Shown: one piece after another, positions 34,272-42,513 of the stretch
Layout of the letters: each line of letters starts with the position of its first letter
Numbering within the stretch: position 1 is the first letter of the stretch
Program-made: the position numbers and the translations under genes
Assembly: GCF_000252855.1 (NCBI RefSeq)
Contig: NC_017045.1
Location: forward strand, 682,001-746,000
DNA from: Riemerella anatipestifer ATCC 11845 = DSM 15868
Lineage (GTDB): Bacteria > Bacteroidota > Bacteroidia > Flavobacteriales > Weeksellaceae
Direction of reading: 5' to 3'
DNA length: 64,000 nt
Notes under the pieces: generated by a model
Databases searched by the model: none
What the model was told of the DNA's origin: nothing
Seen by the model: the letters and a program-made list of their open reading frames with translations, nothing else

Positions 34272-35951
34272 TTAATTAAAATCAAACTGCATCAGTTCCT
34301 GCAAGTCTTTCAATAATGGATTTACCTCCACCATTTTATTAAATAAATCTCGTTTCGTTTCTTTTTTAATGATTACTCGCTCCGCTTTTTCAAAATCAAA
34401 CTTCACACGATAATTATTAAACTTATGCTTAAAATCATTAAAAAACTGAGGACTAACCTTCTCAAACTCTACCCTAGCCGATTCAGATGTATATCTGATA
34501 CAAATCTTATTTTCTTCTGCTTTTTCTATGGTAAAATTTTGTACGGCATTAAAGGTTACCATATCCTCACGAGCTAATTTTTTCAAAAAATGTTTCCATT
34601 CTTTTTGTAAATCGGTTTCACTAAAATGTCCATCTGGTAGCTCCTCTTCTTTTATTTCCTCTTCTACCTGTAGCTCTTCTGTTTTGTTTATAGCCTCTTT
34701 AATGCTAAATGAAGACTTTACAGATTCTTTCAAAATAGGCTCTTTAGCCTTTTTGATTTCTATCTCTGGTACTTCGGAAATGTTTTTGGAATTTTCTTTA
34801 TGAACTGTGGAAGCCTTTTCACTAGCTTTCTGAACTGCTCCTTCTTTAACGAGAGGTGCTAAAATCAGAAACTTTTTTTTTTTAGCTCCTTCTATCTCTT
34901 GAGTAAGACTAGCCAGTTGCATCAGGGCTATTTCTACCGTAAGACGAGGATTTTTGGAACTCTTGTAATTGATGTCTGCATAGTTGCAAATTTCTATTGC
35001 ATCTACCAACTGCTGAGCTGTCCATTTTTGGCTTTGTTCTGCATATTTGGCTTTCGTTTTCTCGCCTACCTCTATCAAGTTTAAAGTAGATGAATTTTGA
35101 GCCATCATTAAATCTCGGTAGTGATTCCCCAACCCTGCAATGAAAATATGAGGGTCAAAACCCTTTTTCACAATTTCGTTAAACGCTACCAAAACATTAG
35201 GAATATCATTAGTGTGGATTAAACCTACTATTTTAATGTATTGGTCATAGTCCAAAATGTTAAGTACCTCCGCTGCTTTTGCAAGGGTAATATTCTTTTG
35301 GGTAAATGTTACCAATCTATCAAAAATAGACAAAGCATCTCTAAGAGCTCCATCTGCCTTTTGAGCGATAAGGAAAAGTGCGTCATCTTCGTAGCTAATA
35401 CCTTCTTTATCTGCTATTTTCCTAAGATGTCCTTGTATGTCCTCTATGGTAATTCTCTTGAAATCATAAATTTGACATCTAGACAAAATGGTAGGGATAA
35501 TCTTATGTTTCTCCGTAGTTGCTAAAATAAAAATAGCGTGTGCAGGTGGCTCTTCTAAAGTTTTAAGAAATGCATTAAAAGCCTGTGAAGACAACATATG
35601 CACCTCATCTATAATATATACCTTATATTTACCTACTTGCGGTGCATAACGCACTTGGTCGGTAAGCTCTCGTATATCATCTACAGAGTTGTTAGACGCG
35701 GCATCTAGTTCAAAGATATTATAAGAAAAACCATCTTCGCTCGTAGCGCCATCTTTTTCGTTAATCTTTCTTGCTAAAATCCTTGCACAAGTTGTTTTAC
35801 CTACGCCACGAGGTCCACAGAATAATAATGCCTGAGCCAACTGATTTTCGGCAATGGCGTGCTCCAAAGTATCTGTAATATGCGACTGCCCCACAACAGT
35901 GTCAAACTCTTGTGGACGATATTTTCTCGCAGATACTATGAAATTTTCCAT
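34272..35951 (-). CDS. dnaX: DNA polymerase III subunit gamma/tau
   Basis: 559 residues. The clamp-loader ATPase domain has Walker A FCGPRGVGKTTCAR (44-57), Walker B YIIDEVHML (about 110-118) and the sensor SRC. The usual zinc Cys cluster between Walker A and the LDAAS motif is replaced by EKDGATSEDGFSYN, without Cys. At residues 357-360 an A11 run codes for KKKK, right where domain III ends and the tau tail starts; slipping by one base either way gives an early stop. The tail (about 380-559) ends in a conserved fold with FNAVQNFTIEKAEENKI. The TATTTTTG box ends four bases before the ATG. Confidence 0.93.
   Translation of the reverse strand: MENFIVSARKYRPQEFDTVVGQSHITDTLEHAIAENQLAQALLFCGPRGVGKTTCARILARKINEKDGATSEDGFSYNIFELDAASNNSVDDIRELTDQVRYAPQVGKYKVYIIDEVHMLSSQAFNAFLKTLEEPPAHAIFILATTEKHKIIPTILSRCQIYDFKRITIEDIQGHLRKIADKEGISYEDDALFLIAQKADGALRDALSIFDRLVTFTQKNITLAKAAEVLNILDYDQYIKIVGLIHTNDIPNVLVAFNEIVKKGFDPHIFIAGLGNHYRDLMMAQNSSTLNLIEVGEKTKAKYAEQSQKWTAQQLVDAIEICNYADINYKSSKNPRLTVEIALMQLASLTQEIEGAKKKKFLILAPLVKEGAVQKASEKASTVHKENSKNISEVPEIEIKKAKEPILKESVKSSFSIKEAINKTEELQVEEEIKEEELPDGHFSETDLQKEWKHFLKKLAREDMVTFNAVQNFTIEKAEENKICIRYTSESARVEFEKVSPQFFNDFKHKFNNYRVKFDFEKAERVIIKKETKRDLFNKMVEVNPLLKDLQELMQFDFN
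34873..34883 (-). promoter_or_regulatory. A11 slippery run in dnaX, possible gamma-subunit site
   Basis: Minus-strand frame GCT AAA AAA AAA AAG TTT. A shift to -1 reads nine or so more codons (VSDFSTSR then TAA), and to +1 meets TGA almost at once. Either product would be about 360-368 residues and hold only the ATPase domains, like E. coli gamma. Confidence 0.5.
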
Positions 35952-35955
35952 TGGT

Positions 35956-35963
35956 CAAAAATA
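35956..35963 (-). promoter_or_regulatory. -7 promoter box of dnaX, leaderless type
   Basis: Minus-strand TATTTTTG fits TAnnTTTG and ends four bases before the ATG at 35951. Confidence 0.5.
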
Positions 35964-36013
35964 AGTAAAAATGAATTTATAAAACAAATATTTACTCGTT
36001 TATTTAAAAATAG

Positions 36014-36055
36014 AAAAAGAACCTCCACCGAATATTATTCAGTTTTTAGGTTCTT
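36014..36055 (-). terminator. Terminator of the pyrophosphatase gene
   Basis: Minus strand: AAGAACCT pairs with AGGTTCTT and is followed by TTTCTATTTTT; a smaller GAATATTATTC hairpin is in the loop. Confidence 0.7.
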
Positions 36056-36086
36056 CTTCCTTAGTTTTCACTATAAGTCTTAAAAA

Positions 36087-36698
36087 TTATTCTCCGTAGT
36101 TTGTTTGATAATCTTTAAGAGATGCCTCTACTACCTTTTTAGCGTATTCTGCTCCGTAAGTTTCATCTATTCTGCATGATGCTTCTTCGTAAGGTAGATT
36201 TTTATAAGTCAAAAAGTAGTGTTTTAGCCTTTTAATCTCCGCCTCTGGAAGTTCAGAAATATCTCTAATGTGCCCATAAGACTGGTCGCCCACCATTACT
36301 GCTATAATTTTATCATCAGCTTCACCTTTGTCTATCATCTTAAACCCACCGATTGGAATAGCGTCCATCAATAAGTTTCCTGACTGAATATGATGCGAAC
36401 TCAATACACAAATGTCAAGCGGGTCGTGGTCTCCCATAGTAACATCTTTAGCACCGCTTTCTACTGCCAATTTCTTTACTTCCTCATCACAATAAGTTCT
36501 TGGGATAAAACCATACAAAGCTGGAATAATGTTAGAAAACTTCTGTGGTCTATCTACTTTTAAGTAGCCACTTTCTTTATCCACTTCGTATTTAATGGTA
36601 TCCGAAGGTACAATCTCTACATATACCGTTACCACTTCTGGTGCTTTTTCTCCCGCAGAAATACCGTGCCACGGGTGTGCTTTAAAACTTGGAATCAT
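36087..36698 (-). CDS. ppa: Inorganic diphosphatase, family I
   Basis: 203 residues. It hydrolyses pyrophosphate, driving biosynthetic reactions. The family I signature is present: MGDHDPLDIC (about 92-101, the DxDPxD metal site), with KYEVDKESGYLKVDR and YGFIPRTYCDEE before it and IGGFKMIDKGEADDKI after it. The start is the ATG at 36698. It follows the DUF-type gene at 36715 by 16 bases and ends at a terminator. Confidence 0.92.
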   Translation of the reverse strand: MIPSFKAHPWHGISAGEKAPEVVTVYVEIVPSDTIKYEVDKESGYLKVDRPQKFSNIIPALYGFIPRTYCDEEVKKLAVESGAKDVTMGDHDPLDICVLSSHHIQSGNLLMDAIPIGGFKMIDKGEADDKIIAVMVGDQSYGHIRDISELPEAEIKRLKHYFLTYKNLPYEEASCRIDETYGAEYAKKVVEASLKDYQTNYGE

Positions 36699-36714
36699 TT
36701 GATTATATTTAATT

Positions 36715-37221
36715 TTATTTTACTTTTAATATTTCTTTTCTCAACTCGTCTAGGCAAAGACCGATGTAGTCTTCACCATTGATATAGCTCATCAGAAAAA
36801 CGGTTTTAAACTCTTCTAAACTAGCCTCATTAAGCCCTTGATAAGTATCTTTGAGTAACTTAATTATACTATTTTTAGCATCGGTTATATTTTCCCAAAT
36901 CACTTTATCTATATAGATTTGTTGAGAGATATTGTATTCAAACTCTTGATTGATGTTTTTCTCCGTTAAATACAAAAACTCGTGGGTAGCTAAGTTTTTA
37001 TCAAAATTTTGGATAAGATAAGCAGGTTTTATACGCTCCAAAAAAATCGCCATTCTCTCGTGAGCCTGTGTATTTATTTCTTTTCCTTTTTTTAGAGTTA
37101 AAAGTTCCAATTCCTTTGCTTTCGCTTTCATATAGTAATGGAGACCCTGTCTAATAAAAACTAAAAAGGGAAACACCAAAACCAAAGCAAATGCATACGG
37201 TAAAAATTCCTTATAACTCAT
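36715..37221 (-). CDS. Hypothetical membrane-anchored protein (DUF7935-like)
   Basis: 168 residues. One membrane helix near the N-terminus (FLPYAFALVLVFPFLVFI, about 6-23) is followed by a helical cytoplasmic part with KKGKEINTQAHERMAIFLERI and YLTEKNINQEFEYNIS. The pattern occurs widely in Flavobacteriia, but I cannot assign a function. A TAACTTTG box is found on the minus strand at 37241-37248. It probably shares a message with the pyrophosphatase. Confidence 0.6.
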   Translation of the reverse strand: MSYKEFLPYAFALVLVFPFLVFIRQGLHYYMKAKAKELELLTLKKGKEINTQAHERMAIFLERIKPAYLIQNFDKNLATHEFLYLTEKNINQEFEYNISQQIYIDKVIWENITDAKNSIIKLLKDTYQGLNEASLEEFKTVFLMSYINGEDYIGLCLDELRKEILKVK

Positions 37222-37279
37222 TTTTCAGAAAAAATAAGGACAAAGTTAGTGATTTAAACTGATTTTAAAAACAGTCTTT

Positions 37280-38164
37280 CTAACGCAACCCTATAAATTG
37301 TAAAAGAAGTTGTTTTTTGGATTGATGATAGACTGGGTATTTCTCTAAAACCGCTCCAAACCGCTGATTAAACTGCTCCACAGAAGGAATATTACTCCCA
37401 AAGAAATTAAACTGATGAGTTTCAATAGACTGTTTTATGATTTCATCTAAAACTACCGAAGGCGCATTGGTCTTTTGATTTTTATCATTTGTGAAACAAA
37501 GCAAAGCCTTCTCACCACTCAAATTAGAAATTACCGCTACGGAAAGCAAAGCCCCTTGCAAATCTCTAGCTGCATAAATTTCTAGCAGGTTCTTTTGGTC
37601 TAGATATTCTAAGTGTTTGAAATACTTTTCTTTCAGTCTATCCGATGATAACCATTCTACGAACTGAAAAAAGAAAGGTTTTATTTCAGATAAATTTTCT
37701 GGTGAGGAAATTTTAATTTCATTGTTTTTGGGGGATTTAAGATTTCTCTTTCGGCTGGTGGAATAGTTACTAAACACTTCTACATAAGAGGATTGATGAA
37801 GTTTATAGTTCTTTCTCCATAACTTTGAATTCAATTTATTTTTAGCATTAAATGCATAATAAATTACTCTATAATTATTTTTCAAAAAGCTAAAAAACAA
37901 CTCGTTAATCTCCAAATTATCCTTTTTTGAAAAAACGCCCAACTGCTGTAAAAACGGAGGAAATAACACCCATTTAACTCCAAACTTTTTGATAATTGGT
38001 ACAGGCATTACCGCTTCATAATCCCCTAGTACTATAACTTCCCAATTCCCACCATTTAAGGTATTAAGGTAAACCGCTTCGGCTTGAAAATGATACTGCT
38101 CAGAAGCTCTTAAACATTGAGTATATCTCTCAATATCAATCTGATAATTTTTCAGCAATCTCAT
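37280..38164 (-). CDS. GNAT/FemAB-like acyltransferase-fold protein
   Basis: 294 residues from the ATG at 38164, which comes one base after the radC stop; the frame is open further up, but that part overlaps radC. Two halves look like tandem GNAT folds of the FemAB type (GGNWEVIVLGDYEAVMPVP near 46-64; LEIYAARDLQGALLSVAVIS around 190-210; FFGSNIPSVEQFNQRFGA near 260-277). The last segment resembles lipid II Ala/Gly transferase-like proteins. Substrate unknown. Coupled to radC. Confidence 0.65.
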   Translation of the reverse strand: MRLLKNYQIDIERYTQCLRASEQYHFQAEAVYLNTLNGGNWEVIVLGDYEAVMPVPIIKKFGVKWVLFPPFLQQLGVFSKKDNLEINELFFSFLKNNYRVIYYAFNAKNKLNSKLWRKNYKLHQSSYVEVFSNYSTSRKRNLKSPKNNEIKISSPENLSEIKPFFFQFVEWLSSDRLKEKYFKHLEYLDQKNLLEIYAARDLQGALLSVAVISNLSGEKALLCFTNDKNQKTNAPSVVLDEIIKQSIETHQFNFFGSNIPSVEQFNQRFGAVLEKYPVYHQSKKQLLLQFIGLR

Positions 38165-38165
38165 C

Positions 38166-38843
38166 TTATAACACGCCTTCATCTGCGAAACTGAAATATT
38201 TATTTTTAGCAATAATGATATGGTCTAACAATCTAATATCCAACAAGACTCCCGCTTCTTTTATTTTCTTGGTAATTTCCAAATCTTGTTCACTAGGCGA
38301 AGCATTCCCCGATGGATGATTATGCACTACTATAATAGCTGTAGCGTAATGCTCTAACGCCATTTTGAACATCAATCTTACATCTACCACCGTACCTGAT
38401 ATTCCACCTTTGGATAAAGGTTTCTTCTGTAAAACTTTATTGCTTTGATTAAGAAATATCACCCAAAATTCCTCATTGTGTAAATCGCTTAAAAGCGGCG
38501 CCATCATTTCAAATATATCCGAACTTTGCGTAATCTGTAACCTTTTAGGTTGTTCCTGTACCGCTCGCCGTCTGCCTATTTCGAGAGCCGTTGCAATACT
38601 AATGGCTTTGGCTTCTCCTACCCCTCTAAACTTCATTAAAGCTGCAACGCTTACCTCGCTCAACGCATTCCAATTATGCCCATAAGTTTGCAAAATTCTT
38701 CTCGCTAAATCTACCGCCGACTCTTCCCTATTACCACTTCCCATAATAATCGCTAATAGTTCTGCATCAGATAAAGCATCTCTGCCTTTGGTTAAGAATT
38801 TCTCTCTGGGGCGGTCGTCTTCTGATAGATTTTTTATGGACAT
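38166..38843 (-). CDS. radC: RadC-family protein (JAB/MPN domain)
   Basis: 225 residues. N-terminal helix-hairpin-helix (ALMKFRGVGEAKAISI, about 67-82) and C-terminal JAB metallo-domain with IVVHNHPSGNASPSEQD (about 170-186) holding the metal-binding His-x-His and Asp. The historical DNA-repair name is doubtful; the biochemical role is unknown. It is in an operon with the GNAT-like gene; the LolD-like ATPase lies 24 bases before its start. Confidence 0.9.
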   Translation of the reverse strand: MSIKNLSEDDRPREKFLTKGRDALSDAELLAIIMGSGNREESAVDLARRILQTYGHNWNALSEVSVAALMKFRGVGEAKAISIATALEIGRRRAVQEQPKRLQITQSSDIFEMMAPLLSDLHNEEFWVIFLNQSNKVLQKKPLSKGGISGTVVDVRLMFKMALEHYATAIIVVHNHPSGNASPSEQDLEITKKIKEAGVLLDIRLLDHIIIAKNKYFSFADEGVL

Positions 38844-38867
38844 CTAAGTCTAGGTTTAAATAATTTT

Positions 38868-39533
38868 TTATAGTATCAACCCATCTTTCATAACGAGTTT
38901 TCTGTCTGTGCTATCTGCAAGTGTGTTATTATGCGTTACAATGATGAATGTCTGCTGATATTTGTCTCTAAGGTCAAAAAATAATTGATGTAACGCATCG
39001 GCGTTTTTAGAGTCTAAATTCCCCGTAGGTTCATCAGCAAAAATAACTTTAGGACTGCCTATTAACGCCCTAATTACCGCTACTCTTTGTGCTTCTCCTC
39101 CAGAAAGTTGTTTAGGTTTATGGTTAATTCTCTCTGCTATTTTGAGTTCTTCAAATAATGTGTGTGCCTTCTCTATATAATCTTTTTCAGACTTCCCTGC
39201 TATTTTAATAGGTAATAGAACATTTTCCAAAGCGGTAAATTCTGGCAACAACTGGTGGCTTTGGAACACAAAACCTATATTTTCGTTTCTAAATTTAGAC
39301 AAATCTTTGTCGCTCATCGTGAGAAAAGATTGCCCAGCAATGCTTATTTCTGTACCATATATCCCCACATCAGATGGCATATCCAGCGTTCCCAAAATAT
39401 GCAATAGTGTAGATTTCCCTGCACCAGACTCTCCCACTATAGAGACCACCTCTGCAGATTTTATCTCAATATCTACTCCTTTTAGCACTTCTAAATCACC
39501 GTAGTATTTATGTATCTTTTTTGCCTTTATCAT
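38868..39533 (-). CDS. LolD-like ABC transporter ATP-binding protein
   Basis: 221 residues from the ATG at 39533 (MIKAKKIHKYYGDLEVLKG); the frame opens further up to 39566, but a promoter box (39539-39546) lies there. Walker A GESGAGKST, signature LSGGEAQRVAVIRALI, Walker B VIFADEPTGNLD and the switch THNN are all complete. The GNLDS and FVFQSHQLLPEFTALENV segments fit the LolD/MacB class that works with FtsX-type permeases. A possible permease partner is the LolC/E-like protein at 57979, unlinked. Confidence 0.88.
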   Translation of the reverse strand: MIKAKKIHKYYGDLEVLKGVDIEIKSAEVVSIVGESGAGKSTLLHILGTLDMPSDVGIYGTEISIAGQSFLTMSDKDLSKFRNENIGFVFQSHQLLPEFTALENVLLPIKIAGKSEKDYIEKAHTLFEELKIAERINHKPKQLSGGEAQRVAVIRALIGSPKVIFADEPTGNLDSKNADALHQLFFDLRDKYQQTFIIVTHNNTLADSTDRKLVMKDGLIL

Positions 39534-39538
39534 AGCCC

Positions 39539-39546
39539 CAAATTTA
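39539..39546 (-). promoter_or_regulatory. -7 promoter box of the LolD-like gene, leaderless type
   Basis: Minus-strand TAAATTTG fits TAnnTTTG and ends five bases before the ATG at 39533. It excludes the longer open frame as the real gene. Confidence 0.5.
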
Positions 39547-39572
39547 CATAATATTTTAAAATTCACACATTA

Positions 39573-39611
39573 CAAAAAAGAAAAAGCTACCCAAAGTCTG
39601 GATAGCCTTTT
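39573..39611 (-). terminator. Terminator of the surface protein gene
   Basis: Minus strand: AAAAGGCTATCC pairs with GGGTAGCTTTTT (12 pairs with two G-U) and a T-rich tail follows. Confidence 0.75.
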
Positions 39612-39634
39612 CTAATAAAATTTTGTATGCGTTT

Positions 39635-41350
39635 CTAATTTGAAAGCATCTTAGCACAAAAAGTATATACTTTATTCCCACCTGCATTAAGAGTTAATAC
39701 TCTGTATTCAAATGCTTGTCCTGTAACCTCCACAATAAACTGCCCTGTACCTGAGTAACTAGTTTGAAAAGCAACAGACATAACATTAGTCCAGTTTTGA
39801 GTAACATCAAAGTTTCCAGCATCATATAAAGTAGTTCCTCCAATTTTCTCATTTTTTGCCCAACGACTAGGTAATGTAGTTTTTCTAACCTCTATATTTC
39901 CCGTACCCCAACCAACATCTCTATATCTAAACTCATAATCATAAAATGTTATAATTTGTGAAGCATTATTAACCCCATCCCCTATAGGCCCTTTAGTACA
40001 CTTCTCATAAGATCTATTAACCAAAGTATTAGAGGAGTCTTCAACCGTAGGTAATCCACTTACTGTTCCCAAAACCCCATTTGCATCCACTACTACAGTT
40101 TTAACCGCCGTAAAAGTTTGGTCTTTAGCTGTAGAAACTGTACCATCTGTTTTGGTATTTATAGCAGAAGTAGCTCCATTTAAAGGTAAGTCAGTTATTC
40201 GAGCAGTACCATTAACATGAAATGTTTCTGTAGCTGGTGTTTCTTTACTAGTAGCAATACCTACCTTTTTCTCTGTCTGTGCTACACCAGAACCAGCCCC
40301 TGCACCAAAAATAACATTACCTATATTTATCTGCCCATCCTTAGCATCTAAAAGACTAGAAGCTGTGCCTATAGCTATATTGCTATTACCTGTTAGAGTA
40401 CCAAAGCCTGAGTCTTTACCTATAAAAATATTATTACTACCGCTTTTAAAATTATCCCCTTGATTATTAATAGCAGTAAAATTTTTCAAAAAAACATTAT
40501 CTCTACCTCCTGTCATATTTTCTGCAACCCTATACCCCAAAGCTATATTCCCCCAGTTATCCGCAGCACTTAAACTATGAAGAGCATTAACCCCTATTGC
40601 TATATTAGAGTTACCTACAGTAGCATTTTGCATTGCTTTATTCCCTATTGCAATATTTGTTCCTCCTTGTTGTAAAGATCTTAAAGTTCTATCTCCAACC
40701 GCTATATTTTGGATTAGCGGTCCAGTAACTGTAGTTGTACCTAAAGCTTGCCAACCTAGTGCCACATTCTGACGAATAGCTCCTGTAGCTGGCGAAGTGG
40801 CTGGCACAGTAGGAACCAATGGTAAAGATTCGTATCCTAATGAAACATTCGCACCTGACGGAGTAGTTGTATTATCTTTAAACTGAGAAATAAAGCCAGA
40901 ATTTACCATATTCACCTTAAACATCAAAGCAACATCATCCCTTGTTCCAACAAAATTTTTCCCAGCTACAGTACCGTTATTCCCATCAACATGCCAATCT
41001 ACAGGACTACTACCTGGATTAACCACCCTCACCCATTTATTAACAGAAGCAGCACCATCAAAATAGTAATAACCACTAGCTGTCACATCAATAGTCTGCC
41101 CTGCAGGATTGGGGTCTGCAAGTGTTACGTAAACCAAAGCTCCTGTCTGATTGCTTGTATAAGTTTTAGCTCTCAGTTGCTCTCCTGTAAGTCTTGGAGC
41201 AATAATACCATCCAAACTCTGTGCATTAGTAGGAGCTCCCACTACATCCAAAGTGGCATTAGGGTTTTCCGTATTTATCCCTACATTCCCCGTCTGAGAT
41301 AAAGCCATCCCCATAGAAAGAGAAGCCACCAATAAATAAACTTTTTTCAT
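39635..41350 (-). CDS. Secreted surface protein with NIAIG-type repeats
   Basis: 571 residues with signal peptide MKKVYLLVASLSMGMALSQ. It begins TGNVGINTENPNATLDV, a hallmark of flavobacterial surface proteins that share the start of phage tail-spike/endosialidase-like proteins. Between about 190 and 335 at least seven blocks start N(I/V)A(I/L/V)G (NVALGWQAL, NIAVGDRTL, NIAIGNKAM, NIAIGVNAL, NIALGYRVA, NIFIGKDSG, NIAIGTASS), as in YadA-type stalk heads that trimerise. The C-terminal 130 residues form a separate domain with no sorting signal recognised. Likely a fibre or adhesin. A TATATTTG box lies at 41375-41382 (minus). Confidence 0.7.
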   Translation of the reverse strand: MKKVYLLVASLSMGMALSQTGNVGINTENPNATLDVVGAPTNAQSLDGIIAPRLTGEQLRAKTYTSNQTGALVYVTLADPNPAGQTIDVTASGYYYFDGAASVNKWVRVVNPGSSPVDWHVDGNNGTVAGKNFVGTRDDVALMFKVNMVNSGFISQFKDNTTTPSGANVSLGYESLPLVPTVPATSPATGAIRQNVALGWQALGTTTVTGPLIQNIAVGDRTLRSLQQGGTNIAIGNKAMQNATVGNSNIAIGVNALHSLSAADNWGNIALGYRVAENMTGGRDNVFLKNFTAINNQGDNFKSGSNNIFIGKDSGFGTLTGNSNIAIGTASSLLDAKDGQINIGNVIFGAGAGSGVAQTEKKVGIATSKETPATETFHVNGTARITDLPLNGATSAINTKTDGTVSTAKDQTFTAVKTVVVDANGVLGTVSGLPTVEDSSNTLVNRSYEKCTKGPIGDGVNNASQIITFYDYEFRYRDVGWGTGNIEVRKTTLPSRWAKNEKIGGTTLYDAGNFDVTQNWTNVMSVAFQTSYSGTGQFIVEVTGQAFEYRVLTLNAGGNKVYTFCAKMLSN

Positions 41351-41429
41351 CTTTTATAAGATGTTTTATACATGCAAATATACATTTTTTTAATTATAAA
41401 TCTGTAATTTATTTACAACTAATAAATAT

Positions 41430-41437
41430 TATATTTG
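41430..41437 (+). promoter_or_regulatory. -7 promoter box of the CidA-like operon
   Basis: TATATTTG fits TAnnTTTG, 18 bases before the ATG at 41456. The in-frame TTG at 41435 lies inside it and is not the start. Confidence 0.55.
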
Positions 41438-41455
41438 CCAAAAAACAAAATCAAC

Positions 41456-41803
41456 ATGATTTTAGCCAGATATTGTGCCATTATTTTAGGATTTTTAGCA
41501 TTGGGAGAGTTGGTGGTTTTCCTTACCGGAACTAAATTCCCCTCTAGCCTTATCGGTATGTTTCTACTCACTTTTGCGCTCCACAAAAAATGGATAAAAT
41601 TAGAATGGGTCAAAGGTATTTCGGACTTTCTTTTAGGTAATCTAGGATTATTCTTCATCCCTGTATGTGTCGCAATAATGCTCTATTTTGATTTGTTATG
41701 GGAAAACCTTATTCCTATTATGGTATCTATTATCATCAGTAGTGCTTTGGTAATTTTAGTAACGGGCAAGGTTTACCAGTTCATTCGTAAAAAATCAAAG
41801 TAG
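41456..41803 (+). CDS. CidA/LrgA-family membrane protein
   Basis: 115 residues with four membrane helices (ILARYCAIILGFLALGELV, IGMFLLTFALH, LGLFFIPVCVAIMLYF, IIISSALVILVTG). Members of this family are holin-like and act with an LrgB-type partner; in Staphylococcus they affect autolysis and pyruvate transport. The LrgB gene follows directly. The start is the ATG at 41456; the upstream TTG is inside the promoter. Confidence 0.85.
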   Translation: MILARYCAIILGFLALGELVVFLTGTKFPSSLIGMFLLTFALHKKWIKLEWVKGISDFLLGNLGLFFIPVCVAIMLYFDLLWENLIPIMVSIIISSALVILVTGKVYQFIRKKSK

Positions 41804-41805
41804 TG

Positions 41806-42498
41806 ATGATTAGTTTTTTAGAAAATCCACTCTGGCTATTAGGACTTACTTTTGTGATATACTACGGCACCATTATGCTCAACCGAAGAATACAATCGCC
41901 TTTTCTTAATCCCGTGCTTGTAGCGTCAGCTATCATCATAGGTTATCTGATGGTATTCAACATCCCCTATGATAAGTATGCCGTAGCAGGTAACTATATA
42001 GATTTTTGGCTTAAACCTTCTGTAGTAGCCCTTGCAGTACCACTTTATTTACAACTGGAAAGAATTAAGAAACAACTCATTCCTATTCTTATCTCACATT
42101 TGTTTGGAAGTATCGTGGGCATCCTAAGCGTTTGTTCCATAGCTAAACTTTTGGGTGCTAAAAGAGAGGTAATAATTTCGTTAGCCCCAAAATCCATCAC
42201 TACACCGCTTGCCATAGAGGTTTCTAACACCGTGGGAGGCATTGTTCCGCTTACGGTAGCTTCCGTTATCATTACAGGATTGGTAGGTGGCATTATAGGA
42301 TTGCATGTTCTGAAATACACCAAAATCAACAGTCCTATGGGGCAAAGTATCTCTCTAGGAGCTTCTTCGCACGGCTTAGGCGTAATGATGGCGATAGAAA
42401 TGAGCGAAAAACATGCAGGATTTGCAAGTTTAGGACTGATACTTAATGGGATTTTCACGGCATTATTAGCTCCTATTATCGTAAATTGGTTGTTCTAA
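41806..42498 (+). CDS. LrgB-family membrane protein
   Basis: 230 residues from the ATG at 41806 (a GTG at 41803 is also in frame and overlaps the previous stop by one base). Seven or so hydrophobic helices; LrgB signature SLAPKSITTPLAIEVS and SLGASSHGLGVMMAIEMSE. The same protein family in plants (PLGG1) exports glycolate. Tightly coupled to the CidA-like gene, which is its usual partner. Confidence 0.87.
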   Translation: MISFLENPLWLLGLTFVIYYGTIMLNRRIQSPFLNPVLVASAIIIGYLMVFNIPYDKYAVAGNYIDFWLKPSVVALAVPLYLQLERIKKQLIPILISHLFGSIVGILSVCSIAKLLGAKREVIISLAPKSITTPLAIEVSNTVGGIVPLTVASVIITGLVGGIIGLHVLKYTKINSPMGQSISLGASSHGLGVMMAIEMSEKHAGFASLGLILNGIFTALLAPIIVNWLF

Positions 42499-42513
42499 AA
42501 TAAATTATTATTG

